Below are positions 35,677 through 44,085 of a DNA stretch of 64,000 nucleotides, piece by piece. This stretch comes from Paenibacillus sp. SZ31 (GTDB taxonomy: Bacteria; Bacillota; Bacilli; Paenibacillales; Paenibacillaceae). The notes below the pieces were generated by a model, which was not told where the DNA came from, did no database searches, and saw only the letters and a program-made list of their open reading frames with translations. The position numbers were made by a program, and so were the translations under genes. Where the stretch lies: positions 186,001 to 250,000 of the forward strand of contig NZ_JABBEA010000006.1 in the NCBI RefSeq assembly GCF_012912005.1. Direction: 5' to 3'. Every line of letters starts with the position of its first letter. Positions within the stretch are counted from its first letter, which is position 1.

Positions 35677-36348
35677 TCAATCAAACTCCTTCTTCGTCCA
35701 CTCGTCTTCCGGAATCGGCAGATCTTCACCCGAGAAGCGTTGTTCCTTGAACGGATCGGCAAAATGGTGGAAACCATTCACTTCCCAGAATCCGTTACGG
35801 TCTTCTGTCATAAACTCCAGACCACGTATCCACTTCGCACTCTTCCAGAAGTAGAGTTGTGGCACGACCATACGCAGCGGAAAACCATGCTTGGGTGTCA
35901 GTGGCTCGCCGTTATATTTGAATGCAAGCAATACATCATCATGCATCAACTCTTCGAGCGGTACATTCGTTTCATAATCATGATCCGCGTGGATCATGAC
36001 GTATTTGGCTTCCGGTTTAACCCCTAGAATCTTCACAAAATCAGAAAAGCGAATACCTTCCCACGGCGTATCAAATTTCGACCAACGGGTAACACAGTGA
36101 ATATCACTCACCGTGTTCACCTGAGGCATCGCCTGAAGCTCAGCTAGGGAAAACACCTTCTGCTCTTCCACTTCACCGAATACCTTCAAGTCCCACGTGG
36201 ACAAGTCATATTCCGGCACTTCCCCTTCATGCAGAATCGGGAACTTCTCCGTCAGCATCTGTCCCGGCGGCAGACGATCTCCGTGATCGTTGCCTGTTTT
36301 GGGTGCCGGGGTTTTACTTTTTTTCAAACGTTCAGCCTTGTTATGCAA
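35677..36348 (-). CDS. Molybdopterin-dependent oxidoreductase, YuiH / sulfite-oxidase-like
   Basis: 223-aa protein with the sulfite-oxidase Moco-binding fold. VSDIHCVTRWSKFDTPWEGI near 82-100 holds the Mo-ligating Cys, and VMIHADHDYETNVPLEELMHDDVLLAFKYNGEPLT with HGFPLRMVVPQLYFWKSAKW are the Moco contacts. No Tat or Sec signal is visible, so it is cytoplasmic, like B. subtilis YuiH. No heme or dimerisation domain is present. It sits between a nucleoside ABC importer and a nucleoside phosphorylase, 47 bp after nupQ and 1 bp before the phosphorylase gene. Its substrate is unknown. Confidence 0.88.
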   Translation of the reverse strand: MHNKAERLKKSKTPAPKTGNDHGDRLPPGQMLTEKFPILHEGEVPEYDLSTWDLKVFGEVEEQKVFSLAELQAMPQVNTVSDIHCVTRWSKFDTPWEGIRFSDFVKILGVKPEAKYVMIHADHDYETNVPLEELMHDDVLLAFKYNGEPLTPKHGFPLRMVVPQLYFWKSAKWIRGLEFMTEDRNGFWEVNGFHHFADPFKEQRFSGEDLPIPEDEWTKKEFD

Positions 36349-36395
36349 GTGGAATCCCTCCTTCTTTTACTGTCTCTAGCATAGACATTCATGAA

Positions 36396-37319
36396 TTAAC
36401 GCGAGCTTCCGCCCGCTTTCAGTGCATCCTGTGCATAGGTACGGTCTTTGAAAAAGAACATCGCGACCAGCGTCACAATATACGGCAGCATCAACGTGAA
36501 ATGCGTTGGCAGGGAGAATCCTTGCAGACGAATACTCAATGCTTCCATGAAGCCGAACAGCACACTGGAGCCCAGGACACCAAGCGGATTGGCTTGTCCA
36601 AGCATCGTTGCCACCAGCGCGATAAAACCACGCCCAGCGGTCATGCCTTCGGTAAACATCGTCACCTGACCGAGCGACAACTGTGCCCCAGCCAGAGCAC
36701 ACAACACGCCGCACATCAGAACGGCACCATACTGGATGCCGCGTACTTTGATTCCGATGCTCTGTGCTGCAATCGGGTTCTCACCGACCGAGCGCAGACG
36801 GAAGCCGGATACACTTTTGAACAGATAAAATTGCAATGCAATCACGAGTACAATGCCGAGATAGACCAGCGGACTATGTCCAGATATGACATCGCCCACC
36901 CACGGAATGTCCTTGATCAGCGGAATATCCCACTTGGGAAGTCCCACCATGTCTTTATCGTAGTATGCACCTTTTACATCAAAAATCGCACGCAATGCAA
37001 AGGTAGTCACCCCCGCAGCCAGAAAGTTCAGCGAGATCCCGACCACGATGGCGTTCGCCTTCAGATTAATACTTATAAAGGCAAAGAGCGCCGAGAATAA
37101 CATCACAATAATAATCGAGAACAGTACAGCCAGCAGCACATTACCAAACAGATAATTACCGACAATAGCGGAGAACGCACCGATCAGCACCAGTCCTTCG
37201 AGACCCACGTTGAACAGACCTACACGGGAACATAAAGCCCCACCGAGCGCTGCAAGCAGGATTGGAGTCATAATCCGCAAGGTTGAGCCAAACATGGCTG
37301 CATCAAACAGTTGTTGCAT
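36396..37319 (-). CDS. nupQ: Nucleoside ABC transporter permease 2 (NupQ-like)
   Basis: Second membrane subunit of a BMP-type nucleoside importer, 307 aa, about eight to nine helices of the BPD_transp_2 family. Typical stretches are ALGGALCSRVGLFNVGLEGLVLIGAF near the N-terminus and VSGFRLRSVGENPIAAQSIGIKV (cytoplasmic coupling loop) near 185-205, then GRGFIALVATMLGQANPLGVL. It overlaps nupP by 17 nt, so translation is coupled. It works with NupN, NupO and NupP. Confidence 0.9.
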   Translation of the reverse strand: MQQLFDAAMFGSTLRIMTPILLAALGGALCSRVGLFNVGLEGLVLIGAFSAIVGNYLFGNVLLAVLFSIIIVMLFSALFAFISINLKANAIVVGISLNFLAAGVTTFALRAIFDVKGAYYDKDMVGLPKWDIPLIKDIPWVGDVISGHSPLVYLGIVLVIALQFYLFKSVSGFRLRSVGENPIAAQSIGIKVRGIQYGAVLMCGVLCALAGAQLSLGQVTMFTEGMTAGRGFIALVATMLGQANPLGVLGSSVLFGFMEALSIRLQGFSLPTHFTLMLPYIVTLVAMFFFKDRTYAQDALKAGGSSR

Positions 37320-38370
37320 TGGACTTTTTCTCCTTTCTCCGCTTCAGGAATGAATAACCGATCTGAGCTGATACAAATAACGTCAATACCGCCTGGATGA
37401 CACTGCCGACTTCCAGCGGCACATCCGTGTTCCGTTCCATACCCATGGCACCCGTCTGTAACGCAGCCAGCAAAATAGCTGCCACAGCTGTACCGAGCGG
37501 ATGCGAGCGGGCAAGCAGCGTAGCCATAATACCACTCCATGCATAACTTGCCGATGACAACGAGCCATCAAGGAAACGGTATTGTGTACCAAGTACTTCC
37601 CCTGCACCCGCGAGTCCAGCAAGTCCGCCACTAATGACCATGGACAGCATCATCATGCGAATGCGGCGAACACCGCCATAGGTTGCAAAGGACGGGTTGC
37701 TGCCGAGCATGCGGATCTCATAACCGGTCACCGTTTTATGTGTGAACCAGTAGATCAGAATAGCCGCTACAATGGCAATAATGAAGCCGGCATGCAGTCC
37801 CATGCCTTGGAACAACTTCGGCAACCAGATACTCTGATCAATCATCGGAGTCTGTGCCATTGCTGCCGATCCAGTTCGATCCTTGAATGGATAAGAGACC
37901 ATGTATCCGCCAAAATAAATCGCAATATAGTTAAGTAATAAGGTTGTGATCAGCAGGTTCATACCGAAGCGTGCATCCAGCCAGCCTGCAAACAGGGACC
38001 AGATTCCCCCAGCAAGAATACCTGCCACAATCGCAGCAATACACACGAACCAGCCTGGCCCTGGCAGATAGAGCGCCGTGAGCGCAGCACTGAGCCCGCC
38101 AAGAATCATCTGGCCTTCGGCTCCCATGTTGAAGAATCCCGCACGGAATGCAAGCGCCACACCCAGTCCTGCCAAGATGATTGGTGTGGAACGAGCCAAC
38201 GTATTGGTGAAGAAGTAGAAGTTGCCGAAGGCCCCTTTCCACATCTCCGCATACGTATCCACCACATTACCGCCAACGATCAGAATCGCCACAGCCCCTG
38301 CAAGCAGACCGATGAATACGGCAAGCAGCGGCTGTACGAGTCCGCGAAGTGTTTCTTTTACCCGATTCAT
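37303..38370 (-). CDS. nupP: Nucleoside ABC transporter permease 1 (NupP-like)
   Basis: First membrane subunit, 355 aa. RSTPIILAGLGVALAFRAGFFNMGAEGQMILGG (near 60-90) and the coupling loop GYEIRMLGSNPSFATYGGVRR near 212-232 are family hallmarks. The C-terminus is Lys/Arg-rich (RRKEKKSNATTV). Its ATG overlaps the ATPase stop by 4 nt and its end overlaps nupQ by 17 nt. Gene order ATPase-permease-permease is as in B. subtilis nupNOPQ. Confidence 0.9.
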   Translation of the reverse strand: MNRVKETLRGLVQPLLAVFIGLLAGAVAILIVGGNVVDTYAEMWKGAFGNFYFFTNTLARSTPIILAGLGVALAFRAGFFNMGAEGQMILGGLSAALTALYLPGPGWFVCIAAIVAGILAGGIWSLFAGWLDARFGMNLLITTLLLNYIAIYFGGYMVSYPFKDRTGSAAMAQTPMIDQSIWLPKLFQGMGLHAGFIIAIVAAILIYWFTHKTVTGYEIRMLGSNPSFATYGGVRRIRMMMLSMVISGGLAGLAGAGEVLGTQYRFLDGSLSSASYAWSGIMATLLARSHPLGTAVAAILLAALQTGAMGMERNTDVPLEVGSVIQAVLTLFVSAQIGYSFLKRRKEKKSNATTV

Positions 38371-39866
38371 ATCCGCTCTTTCCCTCCTGCCATTAACAAG
38401 CTGATCTGTTCCTCAGTCGCTTCCTCTGCTCTCAGTTCTCCGGCAATTTCGCCTTCATACATGACAATAATCCGATCAGATAATTGCAAAATTTCGGACA
38501 ACTCGGATGAGATAAGCAGAATGCCCGCACCTTCACTACGTTTGCGCAGCAATTCAGCATGAATCGTCTCCATCGCTCCGATATCCACACCACGAGTCGG
38601 TTCGGCTGCAATCAGAAACGGTGTATCTTGTGCAAATTCACGGGCAGCAATCAGCTTCTGTAAGTTTCCTCCCGACAAAAACTGTGCCTTGGTCTCCGCA
38701 GAACCCGTCTTGATGCTGAACTGTTTGATCCAGCTCTCTACCATCGTTCTTGCTGCTTTGGCTTTGATAATGCCACGTGATTGCAAGCGATGATGATGTC
38801 CCATCAGTCCGTTCTCACGAACGCTTGCATCCTTGGCCGCTCCCCACATGTAGCGATCTTCCGGGATATGAGCAAGTCCATGCTCCCGAATGCGCCGCAC
38901 AGGCCAGTTCGTTGTATCCTGACCTGAAAGCACGACACGACCACTTTCCGCCTTACGCAGTCCAGCAATGACCTGAATCAGTTCCGACTGGCCGTTACCC
39001 GAGATGCCTGCTATACCCACGACCTCACCTTTTCGTACCTCCATGTGGATGTCCTTGAGTGCCGAACGATCCTTCGCTCCGGACAGATTAACCCCTTCGA
39101 CCTGAAGCACCGCCTCAGCCGGAACCGATGGCTGCTTGTCCATACGCACAAGTTCACGACCAACCATCAGACGAGACAATTCCTCCACATGTGTATCTTT
39201 GGCTTCCAACGTGCCTGTCACCTGACCATCCCGAAGAACCGTGATCCGGTCAGCTACATCCATGACTTCTTGAAGCTTATGTGTAATCAGTACAAAAGTT
39301 TTGCCCAATTTGGCGAGCGATTTCATGTTCGCCAGCAGTTCCTTCACTTCCAGCGGTGTCAGTACCGCCGAAGGTTCATCCAATATAATGATGTCTGCGC
39401 CCTGATGCAGCACCTTGAGAATTTCAACACGCTGCTGCATGCCAAGCGGGCACTCGGACACTTTTTTCCATGGGTCAACTGGCATGCCATATTGTCTGCC
39501 AAGCTCGTTCACCTGGGCTGCTGCTTTTTTGCGGTCAAATGCACCTGCCTTAGCCGGTTCGCGTCCGATCACGATGTTCTCCGCCACCGTAAAGGAAGGG
39601 AACAGCATGAAATGCTGGTGCACCATGCCGATGCCACTGGCCATCGCCTGGGACGGCGTGGCAAAGCTCACCTCACGTCCGCTGACTTTGATCGTGCCTG
39701 ACGTGGGCTGTTCCATACCGTACAGCATGCGCATCAGGGTTGTTTTACCGGCTCCGTTCTCACCTACCAGGGCATGAATCTCTCCCTCACGCAAATTAAA
39801 ACGGATGTCCCGGTTAGCGGTGAAGTCGCCGTACTTCTTCGTAATCTGCTCCATCTCCAACAGCAT
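38367..39866 (-). CDS. nupO: Nucleoside ABC transporter ATPase, double domain (NupO-like)
   Basis: 499-aa ATPase with two fused nucleotide-binding domains, as usual for ribose/nucleoside importers. ATG 39866 is taken; GGGGAG lies 12 nt upstream, so the start is fairly but not fully sure. Domain 1: GENGAGKTTLMRMLYGM near 37-53, signature LGMQQRVEILK near 140, IIILDEPSAVL. Domain 2: GISGNGQSELIQ near 290, LSGGNLQKLIAAREF near 397, and AAEPTRGVDIGA in place of a DEP Walker B. The reduced Walker motifs of domain 2 are typical for the family. Confidence 0.92.
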   Translation of the reverse strand: MLLEMEQITKKYGDFTANRDIRFNLREGEIHALVGENGAGKTTLMRMLYGMEQPTSGTIKVSGREVSFATPSQAMASGIGMVHQHFMLFPSFTVAENIVIGREPAKAGAFDRKKAAAQVNELGRQYGMPVDPWKKVSECPLGMQQRVEILKVLHQGADIIILDEPSAVLTPLEVKELLANMKSLAKLGKTFVLITHKLQEVMDVADRITVLRDGQVTGTLEAKDTHVEELSRLMVGRELVRMDKQPSVPAEAVLQVEGVNLSGAKDRSALKDIHMEVRKGEVVGIAGISGNGQSELIQVIAGLRKAESGRVVLSGQDTTNWPVRRIREHGLAHIPEDRYMWGAAKDASVRENGLMGHHHRLQSRGIIKAKAARTMVESWIKQFSIKTGSAETKAQFLSGGNLQKLIAAREFAQDTPFLIAAEPTRGVDIGAMETIHAELLRKRSEGAGILLISSELSEILQLSDRIIVMYEGEIAGELRAEEATEEQISLLMAGGKERI

Positions 39867-39913
39867 ATCTTGCGTTCGCTCCCCTCGGTCTCGGTCATTT
39901 AATAGCAGCAAAA

Positions 39914-39938
39914 CCGGCTGCCTGATCGGGCAGCCGGC
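39914..39938 (-). terminator. Intercistronic hairpin between nupN and nupO
   Basis: Stem CCGGCTGCC / GGCAGCCGG, followed on the minus strand by TTTTGCTGC. It may end part of the transcripts after the binding-protein gene so that more lipoprotein than ATPase is made. Confidence 0.7.
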
Positions 39939-39989
39939 TGATCCATTCCATCACTCATTCATTGTAAAGAACATTAAAAACATTCGTAA

Positions 39990-41021
39990 CTATTGTTGTA
40001 ATGGATCTTTGACTACGATTTTACCAGATACGATATCATCGTTGATTGCTTTAACTTGGTCGATCACTTCTTGTCCAACAAAAGCATTCAGCGGAGATTC
40101 GCTATCACGTGTAACGTAAGTCAGGCCTACACCGTCTTCTTTCAAACCGTAGTTAACAGCGCCTGCTTTGAAGTTGCCTTCTACGAAATCTTTCACGGTC
40201 TCATAAGCAACGGTATCCGTTGATTTCAATTGAGACAATACGATATGTTCTGGATCTTCAACTGTGCGGTCCGTATCCTGACCAGAAGTGTAGAAGCCTT
40301 TTTCTTTTGCTGCTTCGAACACGCCGAGATCGCCTACAGCAGATGCGCCAGCGATGAAATCAGCGCCTTTGCCGAATTGTACCAGCGCCAATTCTTTCGC
40401 TTTGGCTGGGTCATTAAATCCACCTACATAGTTCACGAAGAATTCTGCACTCGGATTCACGGATTCCAATCCAGCTTTGAAACCTTCCGTATATTTCTTG
40501 ATCAATGGCACATCCATTGCTGCGATCATGCCGACTTTATCTGTTTTGGTGGACAATCCGGCAGCTGCACCAAGTAGGTACGCCCCTTCATATTCACGGA
40601 AACCAACGCTACGAACGTTAGGCAGATCAACGGTTGTATCTACAATCGCAAAGGACTTGTCCGGATTTTCTGCAGCGACTTTCTTCAATGCATCTTCTGC
40701 CTGGAAAGTTGCTGTGATAATCAGATCATAATTCTCGGCAACTGCAGCACGCAGATTTTGTTCAAATGCTGCCGGGTCTGTTGATTCAATCGTTTTGGTA
40801 TCTACTTTGAATTCTTCGCCTGCTTTTTTGAAGCCTTCATCCATCTGTACAAAGAAAGGGTTAACCCCTATTTTTTCGGGAAGTACGAGGGCCATCCGAA
40901 GAGTTTTCTCCGAATCACTGCCTTGGGCGGATTGTTCGTCTTTGGAAGCCGAAGTTCCACAAGCTGCCAACAAAATAGCCAACATGATGATCGATAAGAC
41001 GAACGATAAACCTCTTTTCAT
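39990..41021 (-). CDS. nupN: Nucleoside-binding lipoprotein, BMP family (NupN-like)
   Basis: Substrate-binding lipoprotein, 343 aa. ATG 41021 follows GGGG by 10 nt. A Lys/Arg start and hydrophobic stretch end in ILLAAC (Cys21). The mature protein is a periplasmic-binding fold of the BMP (PnrA/TmpC) family: MALVLPEKIGVNPFFVQMDEGF, then IITATFQAEDAL, REYEGAYLLGAAAG, GADFIAGASAVGDLGVFEAAKEKGF and SGQDTDR. Members bind purine or pyrimidine nucleosides. First gene of the nup line; the phosphorylase at the end favours nucleosides as ligand. Confidence 0.92.
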   Translation of the reverse strand: MKRGLSFVLSIIMLAILLAACGTSASKDEQSAQGSDSEKTLRMALVLPEKIGVNPFFVQMDEGFKKAGEEFKVDTKTIESTDPAAFEQNLRAAVAENYDLIITATFQAEDALKKVAAENPDKSFAIVDTTVDLPNVRSVGFREYEGAYLLGAAAGLSTKTDKVGMIAAMDVPLIKKYTEGFKAGLESVNPSAEFFVNYVGGFNDPAKAKELALVQFGKGADFIAGASAVGDLGVFEAAKEKGFYTSGQDTDRTVEDPEHIVLSQLKSTDTVAYETVKDFVEGNFKAGAVNYGLKEDGVGLTYVTRDSESPLNAFVGQEVIDQVKAINDDIVSGKIVVKDPLQQ

Positions 41022-41181
41022 TTTGAAAATACCCCTTTTCAACATTCTTTTTTTCTTATCCTAGCGGATACTGTCGATCCTTGTCAATAAATCTTTGAGC
41101 GTATACACTTAATTAGAATATAATTGACGATTCGCTTTCTTCCAAGCTCTGGAAACCGCTCTGTATCAAGCTTTTTTTTCG

Positions 41182-41211
41182 TTGACATCCAGCGCGTCTC
41201 CGTGCTAAAGT
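41182..41211 (+). promoter_or_regulatory. Probable promoter of the secreted-protein gene
   Basis: TTGACA (41182-41187), 18 bp, TAAAGT (41206-41211), about 90 bp before the TTG start at 41300. Confidence 0.55.
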
Positions 41212-41299
41212 CAATCCAATTATTCTATTCATATAGGATTTGTCAGAATTATAACCCAAAGCTGATTATTTTCCAACCCATTTTAAGGAGGCTATTCAT

Positions 41300-42721
41300 T
41301 TGAAAAAAATCACCCAGATCACGCTGGCGGCCCTGCTCGCCGCTCCGGTAACACTCGGCAGCCTAAGCTTGCCCGCTTCTGCTTCTGCAGCATCTGCAAC
41401 TCCGGCTAAAACAACCACCTCACAAAGTGTCAAAGGACCAGTAGCTCAGGCTCCAGTTGCTTATACGGAAAGCGCAGCGGATTTTGCTCAATTCTTGCAA
41501 GCGAAATACAGCATTCAATTGCCGCAACAGATTACCAAAGGTGATTTCATTCAAGCCATTGCAGCCATCACGACAGCAGCTCAAGCAAGCGACAGCGCAG
41601 CTGAGGCCCCGGCCTTTACCGATCTGGCGTCTGGTGATTCTTCCTATGATGCTGCCGTATCCTTATACAATAATGGGGTTCTTACAGGTACAGAAGTACG
41701 TGCCAAGGATCAACTGAGCGCCTATGCAGCAGTTTTCATCGCTGTGAAAGCAGCTGGATTCAAGGAACTCGCCTATACGTATCCTGCTGAGAAAACAGCC
41801 AAAGCGCTTGCCAAAGTTGGCATTAGCCCGAACCGTGTTCAGGGACAAGCCGCACAGGAGCTGGCTGCAGCGATTGATACAGGTCTGATTCCCGAAAGCC
41901 TGTACCCTGCTCTCCTTAAGGGTGGCGTAGCAAGTAAAGATTTTGCTAATACATTGCTTGGACGCGTCCTGATCAGCCAAGGAAAATATAAACACGAGAT
42001 CGGACGTTCCGGCGATGCAGACATCTACTCCAAATTGTATGCTGCATATCGCACAGCGGATCTGATCGAGTCACCTGAACTGAGAAAAATTGTGGATCAG
42101 GCCCTTCGAGATGATCTCGTAACAGGTTACAACTTGAAGGATAGCCGCTTTGATTCCAACTTTATCGATGAGCTGACACTTACTTACGGCCACGATAATA
42201 TCCAGCATGCTGTACAGTTGGTTGGTCTGCTGCGTAGCGAAGGCATTGACGCCGATGTGCAATTCCAGCCGAAGACATCTGCCTTCATTTATTTGAAGGA
42301 ATGGGGCGAGCCGAAAGAAACGCCTGACTATAAAGTGACACAGATCGAGAATGGCAACTATATTGCTTCTGCGAAGGAATATGACATTCAATTCGAGTTC
42401 AACAATGTAGCTGACAAAGTTCGCTTCAACGACATTGTTCTGAAATATGCCAAGAAGAACAGCGACAGTACATCTCCACTGATTCTCAGCTCCTGGTGGC
42501 AGCCGCTGTATTATTCACCAACTGCTTTGGCGAACTATCCGGTCATTTCCAATAATAAGATTGCGCTTGGGAATTACTATGCTCAGTCCTTCTCTCTGAA
42601 AGAGAATGCTAAAGCCATTCGGGAAGGCTTCCTGAAGCTGGCGCCTGATGCGGATATTACGACGTATGACTTCTGGGTGGACCAGCCTTTCTTCAATTAT
42701 CTGAACGGTGGTTCCGAATAA
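41300..42721 (+). CDS. Secreted protein of unknown function
   Basis: 473 aa from TTG 41300, 8 nt behind AAGGAGG. It has a clear signal peptide (MKKITQITLAALLAAPVTLG to ASASA, about 30 residues). The N-terminal half (about 55-215) is Ala-rich and helical. ITKGDFIQAIAAITTA, FTDLASGDSSYDAAVSLYNNGVLTG and LSAYAAVFIAVKAAG recall degenerate S-layer-homology repeats. The C-terminal half (about 235-470) is mixed and matches no family I know. SLH-like parts suggest attachment to the cell wall. It is monocistronic, with a strong terminator after it. Confidence 0.75.
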   Translation: MKKITQITLAALLAAPVTLGSLSLPASASAASATPAKTTTSQSVKGPVAQAPVAYTESAADFAQFLQAKYSIQLPQQITKGDFIQAIAAITTAAQASDSAAEAPAFTDLASGDSSYDAAVSLYNNGVLTGTEVRAKDQLSAYAAVFIAVKAAGFKELAYTYPAEKTAKALAKVGISPNRVQGQAAQELAAAIDTGLIPESLYPALLKGGVASKDFANTLLGRVLISQGKYKHEIGRSGDADIYSKLYAAYRTADLIESPELRKIVDQALRDDLVTGYNLKDSRFDSNFIDELTLTYGHDNIQHAVQLVGLLRSEGIDADVQFQPKTSAFIYLKEWGEPKETPDYKVTQIENGNYIASAKEYDIQFEFNNVADKVRFNDIVLKYAKKNSDSTSPLILSSWWQPLYYSPTALANYPVISNNKIALGNYYAQSFSLKENAKAIREGFLKLAPDADITTYDFWVDQPFFNYLNGGSE

Positions 42722-42774
42722 AATAATTTTCATCTTCAACCGAATTAAAACTCATATTTTAGCATCATAAGTAG

Positions 42775-42832
42775 CCGTCTTTACCGAATCTTACAAGGGT
42801 TTCGACCCATAGGTTCGTAAAGACGGTTTTTT
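42775..42832 (+). terminator. Terminator after the secreted-protein gene
   Basis: CCGTCTTTAC / GTAAAGACGG stem closing a 32-nt loop, followed by TTTTTT. Confidence 0.85.
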
Positions 42833-42962
42833 ATTTAGTATATTGCAAATTTCTTCCTAATATTCATTTTCCCCATGCAGGAATTACCAATATCAAGTCG
42901 AATGTCTTAAGTACATAAACACGCAATCAACTTGCACATTTCCGAACGAACAGGAGTTACAC

Positions 42963-43553
42963 ATGGTATACGACGGTATTCTTCTAAGCTTAATCGTTGG
43001 ATTTTTTCGGGGCGGGTTGCGGCATGGGCTCAATCAGTTTGCAGCACTCAAGCTGCGAAGTGGTTGGATTTTCCCTGTATTGCTGCTAATCCAGTTCTTT
43101 ATTTTCTATTTGCAGGAACGATTCGAATGGGTGGCATCCATTAATGGTTATCTCTTTGCTGCCGTCTACATTACAGGTCTCGCATTTCTGTGGCTAAACA
43201 GGCACCATACCGGTTTCATGCTCATCTGGATTGGTGTATTTCTCAATTTTGCCGTAATGGCTGTAAACGGTGGGCGCATGCCGGTTTCTGTGGAAGCTTC
43301 CGCTGTATTGGGACCCTATTATGTAGACATGCTCCGGGAAGGCGGCGCCGTATCGAAGCATTTCATGATGGATGCGTCTACACACCTGCCCTTTCTCGGT
43401 GATATCATCCCGCTGTCCAGCCCATATCCACGGACTCAGGTGATTAGCATCGGTGATGTGGTCATGAATGTTGGCATATTCCTGTTCATCCAGTACATGA
43501 TGGTGAATCGGGACAAAAAGGCTGTTCAACCAGCTAAAACTCATCAGGCTTGA
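42963..43553 (+). CDS. DUF5317 membrane protein
   Basis: 196-aa membrane protein with about four to five helices (about 2-18, 28-46, 55-75, 82-98, 158-178). It matches the DUF5317 family layout: FRGGLRHGLNQFA at the start, MAVNGGRMPVSVEA after the fourth helix, HFMMDASTHLPFLGDIIPL and SIGDVVMNVGIFLFIQYMM near the end. ATG 42963 follows CAGGAG. Function unknown; the conserved NGGRMPVS loop should face outward. A 34-aa gene follows directly. Confidence 0.85.
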   Translation: MVYDGILLSLIVGFFRGGLRHGLNQFAALKLRSGWIFPVLLLIQFFIFYLQERFEWVASINGYLFAAVYITGLAFLWLNRHHTGFMLIWIGVFLNFAVMAVNGGRMPVSVEASAVLGPYYVDMLREGGAVSKHFMMDASTHLPFLGDIIPLSSPYPRTQVISIGDVVMNVGIFLFIQYMMVNRDKKAVQPAKTHQA

Positions 43554-43592
43554 AGAAGTTCAGTCAGACTCCAAGGAAGGGAGGTCTTCTCC

Positions 43593-43697
43593 ATGAAAAA
43601 ATTTGAAGGTGTGAAATATTCCCGCATTGTCATCAACGCAATCATCGTGGCTTCTGTCGTTGTGGCATTAACTTCAGGATACAAGCTGGGCGGCTAG
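43593..43697 (+). CDS. 34-aa membrane micro-protein
   Basis: ATG 43593 sits 8 nt behind GGGAGG. The sequence starts MKKFEGVKYSRIVINAII and continues as a single hydrophobic helix (VINAIIVASVVVALTSG), ending YKLGG. A terminator starts 25 bp later, so the unit looks complete: DUF5317 gene, micro-protein, terminator. It is probably a small single-span membrane peptide; function unknown. Confidence 0.68.
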   Translation: MKKFEGVKYSRIVINAIIVASVVVALTSGYKLGG

Positions 43698-43722
43698 TAT
43701 CCATACCGCCAAACAAGACAAA

Positions 43723-43746
43723 CAGGCTGCCCGCGGCCTGTTTTTT
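43723..43746 (+). terminator. Terminator after the micro-protein gene
   Basis: CAGGC-TGCCCGCG-GCCTG followed by TTTTTT. Confidence 0.82.
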
Positions 43747-43840
43747 CTTTCTGGATTTTTGGTAGGCAACTTGATATGTTATACATCTATATAGTATACC
43801 TCAATACAATAACACCAATTATATATTGAACTGAACATTT

Positions 43841-44020
43841 ACACGAGAACGGAGAGGACAGAAATAACCTGAAGAAGCGGAGCGTTCGCCTAAAAGCTTT
43901 CTGAAAGAAAGCTACATCGGAAGCATATGCTATCCCGGGATTTTCCCTTTTGGAAAAAAAATCAAAAAATCTGGGGATAACAGCGATCGGAAGGTTGTTC
44001 TGTCATCGAAGTGTAAGTGT
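43841..44020 (+). repeat. Structured dispersed repeat, copy C
   Basis: ACACGAGAACGGAGAGGACA, GAAGCGGAGCGTTCGCCTAA, hairpin AGCTTTCT-GAA-AGAAAGCT, ATCGGAAGCATATGCTAT, a long AT-rich hairpin, CTGGGGATAACAGCGATCGG, then TTCTGTCATCGAAGTGTAAG. It ends 66 bp before the GGDEF/HD-GYP start, same orientation. Confidence 0.88.
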
Positions 44021-44085
44021 TAATACCTATCAGCTCAATTTATATACACATCAAGAGTAGACTAAACCCAAGCAGGAGATTTTTT

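Noticed and set aside
36303..37100. 265-codon frame opposite nupQ and the molybdoprotein
   Set aside because: Antisense to two well supported genes, no start signal.
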